A stretch of 9,376 nt of DNA. Source: Acidobacteriaceae bacterium (lineage in GTDB: Bacteria > Acidobacteriota > Terriglobia > Terriglobales > Acidobacteriaceae). Under the pieces are notes generated by a model. The model saw nothing but the letters and a program-made list of their open reading frames with translations, did not search any database and was not told the DNA's origin. A program made the position numbers and the translations under genes. Numbering within the stretch: the stretch's first letter is position 1; every line of letters begins with the position of its first letter. This document shows, one piece after another, positions 5,603-9,376 of this stretch. The stretch lies in NCBI GenBank assembly GCA_030044455.1, contig JASHVU010000277.1:1-9376 (forward strand), written 5' to 3'.

Positions 5603-6307
5603 ATGAGCAGCATCCCCATGCTGGAGAAAGCTCGATTAGAGCGCTGGGCCGACGAGGTGATCGTCGATCGCGTCGTGGCAGGAGACCTGGTTCTATTCGA
5701 ACTCCTTATGCGGCGCCACAATCAACGTATCTATCGCGCCATACGCAGTATTCTTCGCGACGATTCCGAGTGTGAAGACGTCTTGCAGGAAGCTTACGTT
5801 CGCGCATACGAACATCTCGCGCAGTTTGAAGGCCGGGCGCGGTTCTCAACCTGGCTCACGCGAATCGCCGTCAATGAAGCGCTCAAGCGGCTTGCTGCCC
5901 GCGGAAAGCTCGATCCGCTCGACGAGGAACAGTATGCAGGAGAGGACGCAACCATGCCGGCGTTCCAGTCGAATTTGCCCACTCCTGAAGCTACCGCATC
6001 GCATTGCGAAGTGAGGGAGCTGCTGGAAGGGGCAATGCTGGCGCTTCCTTTAACGTATCGCTCGGTGATTGTCCTGCGCGATGTTGAAGAAATGAGCACA
6101 GCCGAAACCGCGGAGGCGCTTTCACTTACTGACACCAACGTAAAAGTCCGCTTGCATCGAGCCCACGAGATGTTGCGCGCAGAACTGTTTGCGCGCGCCG
6201 GAGCTTCATGTACCGAGGCGTTTGGATTTGAAGCAACCAGGTGCGACCGGGTCGTTCGCGCCGTATTCGCAAGATTGAATTCGCGCCAGGAAGATCGAAC
6301 TGATTGA
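5603..6307 (+). CDS. ECF-type RNA polymerase sigma factor with Cys-bearing C-terminal tail
   Basis: 234 residues. The ATG at 5603 follows GAAGGAG (5591-5597) by five bases, so it is preferred over the in-frame TTG at 5543. Sigma region 2 covers about 28-95, with DDSECEDVLQEAYVRAYEHL for core binding and -10 recognition and GRARFSTWLTRIAVNEAL after it. A linker of about 40 residues leads to region 4 (about 140-193), LPLTYRSVIVLRDVEEMSTAETAEALSL followed by the recognition helix NVKVRLHRAHEML. Beyond region 4 a tail of some 40 residues holds Cys203 and FGFEATRCDRVVRAVFARL with Cys214, a tail form found in one ECF subgroup. No anti-sigma factor gene follows; only a 34-codon ORF starts two bases after the stop. 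The tail may replace or assist anti-sigma control. Probable targets include itself and the divergent DoxX operon. Confidence 0.93.
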   Translation: MSSIPMLEKARLERWADEVIVDRVVAGDLVLFELLMRRHNQRIYRAIRSILRDDSECEDVLQEAYVRAYEHLAQFEGRARFSTWLTRIAVNEALKRLAARGKLDPLDEEQYAGEDATMPAFQSNLPTPEATASHCEVRELLEGAMLALPLTYRSVIVLRDVEEMSTAETAEALSLTDTNVKVRLHRAHEMLRAELFARAGASCTEAFGFEATRCDRVVRAVFARLNSRQEDRTD

Positions 6308-6308
6308 A

Positions 6309-6413
6309 ATGCTGATCCCCGAGTGGGCCGATTCAAGCATGAATTGGTCCGACGTCGACCTTCGGGACTTGAAGCGAGTTCGAGACCGGATCCACGCCTC
6401 AGAATCACTGTAG
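6309..6413 (+). CDS. possible 34-residue ORF directly after the sigma gene
   Basis: An ATG one base after the sigma stop opens 34 codons to TAG (6411-6413). The product would read MLIPEWADSSMNWSDVDLRD and then a basic helix (KRVRDRI). The close spacing allows reinitiation. It is soluble and has no metal-binding motif or membrane helix, so it does not look like a usual anti-sigma factor. It could be a truncated remnant or a chance frame. Confidence 0.25.
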   Translation: MLIPEWADSSMNWSDVDLRDLKRVRDRIHASESL

Positions 6414-6600
6414 GTCCTCGCCAGTTGCCGCGGCGACAGCCTTCGGCCCCCACTTGTAGTACACCCGCTCCCGCGAAAGCCCAATTTCGCTCAGAATGAC
6501 AGTGGCCGGGCAGGGTTTGTGCTTTCCCAATCCTCAAGTCGAGATGGGTGGCAATCCCAGTCTCCGGCTGGTTTGCGTGGCTGACACTTTGGCGGCGCGC
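6405..6600. repeat. probable dispersed intergenic repeat / decayed segment
   Basis: The roughly 300 bases between the small ORF and the next gene hold no full gene. On the minus strand, gtcattctgagcga (around 6489-6502) matches the core of an intergenic repeat I associate with acidobacterial genomes. The same strand is open across it down to a stop at 6405-6407 and would read LSRERVYYKWGPKAVAAATG near its end. This is protein-like but lacks a start and a ribosome site. Bases 6500-6600 continue with G/C-rich text that resembles the same class of repeat. I recognise this by resemblance only. Confidence 0.35.
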
Positions 6601-6710
6601 AAGCGAGCTTAAGAAAAATCCGGGGCAGGAAGAGCTCAATTGTGGTATCGTGGCGCACAGGAGCCACTGGGAAATCCCCATACTGTCTCGATACGAGGAC
6701 AAGGTTCCCT

Positions 6711-7265
6711 ATGCCCGAATTGGTTGAGCTCTGGATAATCCTCAAGGAATGGGATTCCGACAAGAAGGGATGGCCGGTCTCCGCATTTCCCAGTTTCCGC
6801 GGCCTCAGATTCTCGTCGTTAAGAACTTCACAGGGGGAGATTCCAGCAGAAGAGTGGACTTTCGATACATCAGCAGATGTTCCTTTCGTGGGTTGGAAGC
6901 CGGACGCCGCCCCTCCCGATCAGCCCATCGCAGTTGTCAGGTTTCCAAAGCCCACTGTGAGGAGTGAACTCTGGCAAGTTGTGAGCAGAGTTAATAAGCT
7001 GACAGGGATATTGGTTCTGATTGGGACATTAGGAACGGCCTACTTCGCATATCTTGGCACCAGGAGTCAGCAGGAATCAGATCACTTGGCCAAGCAAATC
7101 CAGCAGTGGCATGATGATCTGAAGCCGGTTGAGTGCTCAAGCGAGTCCGACGCCCAGCGCGCGGTAACTGAGTGCGTGAGCAAATATGCGAAGGATAAGC
7201 AAGCCCTGGCGGACGCTGAGAAGCGTTTGGACGCGATTCTGCCCAGCCAATTGCCATGCAATTGA
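6711..7265 (+). CDS. single-pass membrane protein with coiled-coil-like C-terminus, unknown function
   Basis: 184 residues from the ATG at 6711, preceded by AAGG at about six bases. An in-frame GTG at 6642 would add 23 residues but has no support. A soluble N-terminal half (1-95) contains ELVELWIILKEWDS, several Trp residues and a proline-rich stretch (61-81). One transmembrane helix follows at about 98-115 (LTGILVLIGTLGTAYFAYLG). The C-terminal part (116-184) is polar and helical, with heptad-like leucine/alanine spacing and two cysteines (142, 155). Its last ten bases overlap the start of the next gene, so the two are made together. With the N-terminal half cytoplasmic, the helical tail would sit in the periplasm, where the next protein is exported. 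I do not recognise the family. Confidence 0.65.
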   Translation: MPELVELWIILKEWDSDKKGWPVSAFPSFRGLRFSSLRTSQGEIPAEEWTFDTSADVPFVGWKPDAAPPDQPIAVVRFPKPTVRSELWQVVSRVNKLTGILVLIGTLGTAYFAYLGTRSQQESDHLAKQIQQWHDDLKPVECSSESDAQRAVTECVSKYAKDKQALADAEKRLDAILPSQLPCN

Positions 7266-7936
7266 GAAACCAGTCCGTGCAGCCAATGCGCATTTCAAAA
7301 ACTGTCGCCCAGCTGTGTTTTTTAGTTGGCTTCGCGGCTGCGAGGCTGTTAGCACAGAGCAACCCTTCAGTCTGCCAGGTCAGCCATGCTCTCAAGTCTC
7401 CGCTTGCGAGCCCGCCGCCAAACCTTGCCTGCGACGTTTCCTCAAGTTGCTATGCTTACATTGATTGTGCGATGAAACAGGACGTCAAAGAGTCGCCTCA
7501 CCACAAAGGGGATTCAGATTGGCACGAGCATTTAGTTCTAAGTATTTCTGCCGTTCTAGGCGAGCTTCCTCACCCGACCCCTCCCAAATTTGCTGACTAC
7601 TACCGAGAGTTTTTCGTTATTGTTTCTCTGGCGGACCGGGCTCCCGATACGAATCGGCCCTCCGATACCATCTGCACGGCGGCGAATGTTCAACTCATGC
7701 ACTTTGGGCCTTTGCTCAGGATGCTTCCTGTCAGCGACACGGAGATGACCCTGGATAGTACTCAGGAGTTTCAAATCGAAAACGCTCGTATTCAATACAC
7801 TCATTGCGGTTGCTACGACAAAGACTTACTCGATAGAGTGATCTCGCCACCACCGGAGCATGAAGAGGTCAAGGTACTCATGGCCAGGATCAAGAAGCTG
7901 GAAATAACTTCCGATCATCCTTCCACGAAGCAATAA
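7256..7936 (+). CDS. exported cysteine-rich protein, unknown function
   Basis: 226 residues from the ATG at 7256, which overlaps the previous gene by ten bases. A second Met at codon 11 (7286) would start directly at the signal peptide, MRISKTVAQLCFLVGFAAARLLA, with cleavage likely after residue 33. No ribosome site marks either, so coupling to the upstream gene is likely. The mature protein has seven cysteines (40, 59, 65, 71, 140, 184, 186), enough for disulfides, and it ends in a charged helix (about 200-216, EHEEVKVLMARIKKLEI). There are no recognisable catalytic motifs. The context suggests a periplasmic partner for the preceding single-pass membrane protein. The gene ends before a gene-poor stretch of about 340 bases. 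Confidence 0.62.
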   Translation: MQLRNQSVQPMRISKTVAQLCFLVGFAAARLLAQSNPSVCQVSHALKSPLASPPPNLACDVSSSCYAYIDCAMKQDVKESPHHKGDSDWHEHLVLSISAVLGELPHPTPPKFADYYREFFVIVSLADRAPDTNRPSDTICTAANVQLMHFGPLLRMLPVSDTEMTLDSTQEFQIENARIQYTHCGCYDKDLLDRVISPPPEHEEVKVLMARIKKLEITSDHPSTKQ

Positions 7937-8279
7937 ATCTGAACAACTGCAAGTCCCCGTTCGACTACGTCCGCAGCGGCGGACTCCGCTCATGGTAGGC
8001 CTCAGAATTCGTTGAATACCCGCTCAGGAGGACAATGGCGGGACGGAGCGAGTCCTATTCCAGGTCTCAGAATCGAGACCGCACCGAAACAAGTACAAAT
8101 CACTCGTTGCGAGCGTCTGACATGGGGCACCCGGTCATCGATGATGACTCGGTTCGCTCAGAACGCTCGGCCCTCCGGCTCCCCGCCGATCTTCATCCAT
8201 TCCCGCAACTGATCCGGGGGCTTTCCCCCGTCCTCCACTGTTTGCATCCAACCGGCATAAGATAGGACAGGCCATTTCA
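7937..8279. other. gene-poor region with hairpins
   Basis: No convincing plus-strand gene. GTCCGC/GCGGAC (7969-7974 with 7979-7984) could end the preceding transcript but has no T-run. GGTCTC/GAGACC (8063-8068 with 8075-8080) and CGGGGG/CCCCCG (8216-8221 with 8226-8231) are further short stems. AGGAGG (8026-8031) lies only three bases before an ATG at 8035 that opens 76 low-complexity, unlikely codons to 8265. A minus-strand frame at 8158-8280 is listed separately. Confidence 0.4.
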
Positions 8280-8280
8280 A
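8158..8280 (-). pseudogene. possible gene remnant or small protein, about 40 residues
   Basis: The minus strand is open from a stop just above 8280 to TGA at 8158-8160. It reads from a TTG at 8280, or an ATG at 8247, and ends in PPDQLREWMKIGGEPEGRAF. The C-terminal part has the balanced composition of a real protein and a clean stop, unlike the competing plus frames. No ribosome site is apparent, and the frame begins at the start codon of the plus-strand lipoprotein. It may be the end of a decayed gene or a short peptide. No family is recognised. Confidence 0.25.
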
Positions 8281-8846
8281 TGCGCGTTACAACCTTTACT
8301 ACCTGTTTGCTGGCAGCGACCGCGACCCTGACGGCCGGATGCCATTCGACGGCCGTTGACCCGTCCGAGTTCCGCTATGTGCTCAATGATTACTACCGCC
8401 TGCAGCCTCATTGCCTGTGGGCCAGTCCTGCCAATTTCCCCGCCGAGCCGGAAAACAGCAATCCTGGACAGGCGCGGCAATTCAGAGCGCTGACAGATGC
8501 GGGCGTGCTGGAGCGGCGCACGGGCATGAGGGGCGGGGCTCAAGTGACTGAGTACAACCTGTCCGAACTGGGCCGCACATACTGGACGGCAGACCCGAAG
8601 GAACCGGGCTGGGGCAATTTCTGCTTCGCGCTTGCGCAGGTCACATCCATTGACAGCTTCAACCCGCCCGGTGCCTCCGTTGCGTACACGGTCAACTACC
8701 ATTACTCGGCCGATATGCCCGGCTGGGCGAAGAGCCCCGCGGTTCAAGCCGCGTTCCCTCAGATTGCGGCTGAAGGCAGCGGCGCAGCCACGGCTACGCT
8801 GGTCAGGTCGGGAACAGAGTGGCAAGTGCAGAACGTGCGGAAGTAG
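8280..8846 (+). CDS. predicted lipoprotein, unknown function
   Basis: 188 residues from the ATG at 8280. A short signal (MRVTTFTTCLLAATATLTAGC) ends in TAG-C, so Cys21 is the probable lipidated residue and the protein is membrane-anchored in the periplasm or outer membrane. The N-terminal mature part has a helix (EFRYVLNDYYRLQPHCLW) and QFRALTDAGVLERR with EYNLSELGRTYW, which together look like a small winged-helix-like or cystatin-like arrangement. A beta-rich half follows: FCFALAQVTSIDSFNPPG, VAYTVNYHYSADMPGWAKSP, and closing ATLVRSGTEWQVQNV. Two cysteines (45, 115) could form a disulfide. The pattern recalls uncharacterised proteobacterial and acidobacterial lipoproteins. A weak AGGACAGG lies some nine bases upstream. 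It converges on the SLATT-like gene across a hairpin. Confidence 0.72.
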   Translation: MRVTTFTTCLLAATATLTAGCHSTAVDPSEFRYVLNDYYRLQPHCLWASPANFPAEPENSNPGQARQFRALTDAGVLERRTGMRGGAQVTEYNLSELGRTYWTADPKEPGWGNFCFALAQVTSIDSFNPPGASVAYTVNYHYSADMPGWAKSPAVQAAFPQIAAEGSGAATATLVRSGTEWQVQNVRK

Positions 8847-8864
8847 GCGATAGGCAATAGGCGG
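8844..8864. repeat. heptad tandem repeat at the lipoprotein stop
   Basis: Three seven-base units follow in register: TAGGCGA (8844-8850), TAGGCAA (8851-8857) and TAGGCGG (8858-8864). The first unit contains the stop codon of the lipoprotein gene, and each unit could serve as a stop only in every third frame. Short heptad repeats of this kind are frequent between acidobacterial genes. Confidence 0.6.
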
Positions 8865-8866
8865 CG

Positions 8867-8894
8867 GGCGCGCGGATTTGGAAATCCGCACGCC
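8867..8894. terminator. hairpin between convergent genes, possible bidirectional terminator
   Basis: GGCG (8867-8870) and GCGGATTT (8872-8879) pair with AAATCCGC (8882-8889) and CGCC (8891-8894), with one C/A mismatch and a GG turn: twelve pairs in 28 bases. It lies between the stops of the plus-strand lipoprotein (8846) and the minus-strand SLATT-like gene (8916). Position and strength suit a shared terminator, though neither side has a clear T-run. Confidence 0.5.
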
Positions 8895-8915
8895 GAAACG
8901 AGCCCGGCCTCAGAA

Positions 8916-9374
8916 CTAGGGCCTGGCAACCTTGGGCCGCGCGCTCGCACCCATGCTTTTGCCCCATTTCTTCACTTCCGCGCTCACAATCTCCGCAATT
9001 TTCCTCTGGAACGAGGTTATTGAAGCGCTCAGGTCCTTCTCAGGGCCGTAGTCGGGACCTGACTGCTCGCGGAACTTCACGATCTCCAGGTCGAGCGCGC
9101 TCACCGTGTTGTAGCTCTCGATCCACTGCTCCTGGAAGTGGAAGGCCGAATTCAATGCCGCGGCAAAGCCGGCGAAGGCGCTGGGCAGCGCGATCCAGGC
9201 CGCGCCCAGACCGAAGGCCGCAAAGATGGGCGCCAGCGCCGAACCCAGCAGAGTAGTGACGGTCAGGCCGGTGAACCACCAGTAGTTCCTGGTCACGCCC
9301 TTCTCGTACAGGTCGTAGTACTGATACGCGAACGAGAGCGCGAACTCGCGCCGGTCGTCATCGTTCGCAGCCAT
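8916..9374 (-). CDS. two-helix SLATT/DUF4231-like membrane protein
   Basis: 152 residues. The ATG at 9374 lies two bases from the window edge, so its ribosome site is not visible and a start further upstream cannot be excluded. An N-terminal helix (EFALSFAYQYYDLYEKGVTRNYWWF) leads into two transmembrane segments at about 33-53 and 58-78. A conserved-looking FHFQEQWIESYNTVSALDLEIVKF helix follows, then GPDYGPEKDLSASITSFQRKIAEIVSAEVKKW. This order of helix, 2TM hairpin, F-x4-W-x2-Y, L-x2-E, Y and a final E-x3-W is how I recognise SLATT/DUF4231-type proteins. SLATT domains are predicted membrane effectors often paired with nucleotide-second-messenger or NAD-sensing proteins in bacterial defence. 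Any partner gene would have to lie to the right. The family is likely; the role here is inference. Confidence 0.72.
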   Translation of the reverse strand: MAANDDDRREFALSFAYQYYDLYEKGVTRNYWWFTGLTVTTLLGSALAPIFAAFGLGAAWIALPSAFAGFAAALNSAFHFQEQWIESYNTVSALDLEIVKFREQSGPDYGPEKDLSASITSFQRKIAEIVSAEVKKWGKSMGASARPKVARP

Positions 9375-9376
9375 GG

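Noticed and set aside
5794..6702. Large minus-strand frame opposite the sigma factor
   Set aside because: Ser/Arg-rich translation with no motifs, antisense to a confidently assigned sigma factor.
7937..7990. tRNA-like gttcga segment
   Set aside because: The flanking bases cannot form a T arm plus acceptor stem of a tRNA; no anticodon arm is present.
8035..8265. 76-codon plus-strand frame after AGGAGG
   Set aside because: Only three bases separate AGGAGG from the ATG, and the product is Ser/Arg/His-rich low-complexity text without any domain feature.

Overview
The window looks like soil bacterial DNA from the Acidobacteriota (Terriglobia-like), although no marker gene proves this. The grounds are moderately high GC, many small secreted proteins and lipoproteins, carboxypeptidase-regulatory-like domains, loose gene packing, and intergenic stretches holding short heptad/octad repeats and a segment reading like the dispersed 'gtcattctgagcga' repeat I associate with these genomes. 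No rRNA, tRNA, transposase, integrase or CRISPR array was seen.

Layout, left to right. (1) 1-1325: a possible end of an upstream gene, an octamer repeat, then two translationally coupled plus-strand genes. They encode a three-helix membrane protein with an exported beta-sandwich-like domain and a small secreted carboxypeptidase-regulatory-like protein. (2) 1404-3031, minus strand: a secreted GH11 endo-xylanase followed by a secreted SUMF1/FGE-fold protein. A long stem-loop lies between them and paired CCGAT-type sites lie upstream. This pair is AT-richer than its surroundings and is the most striking functional unit. (3) 3032-3775: about 740 bases with no convincing gene but with several hairpins and one doubtful short ORF. 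(4) 3776-4471, minus: a divergent endonuclease III-like HhH protein with an intact 4Fe-4S cysteine set but altered catalytic positions. (5) 4642-5467, minus: DoxX-like membrane protein then a small periplasmic Cys/His protein, probably one operon. It diverges from an ECF sigma factor at 5603-6307 (plus) whose tail carries two cysteines; no anti-sigma gene is visible. (6) 6711-7936, plus: an overlapping pair encoding a single-pass membrane protein and a cysteine-rich exported protein, both unrecognised. (7) 8280-8846, plus: a lipoprotein. It converges through a heptad repeat and a strong hairpin with a minus-strand two-helix SLATT/DUF4231-like protein (8916-9374) that begins at the right edge.

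Functional reading: xylan breakdown with a co-localised SUMF1-fold partner; an envelope-stress-like sigma/DoxX/secreted-protein cluster; and several envelope proteins of unknown job. A defence role for the SLATT-like protein is possible, but its usual partners would lie outside the window. I see no unmistakable new system. The best candidates are the xylanase-SUMF1 pair with its regulatory structures, the catalytically altered HhH protein, and the 6711/7256 overlapping pair.
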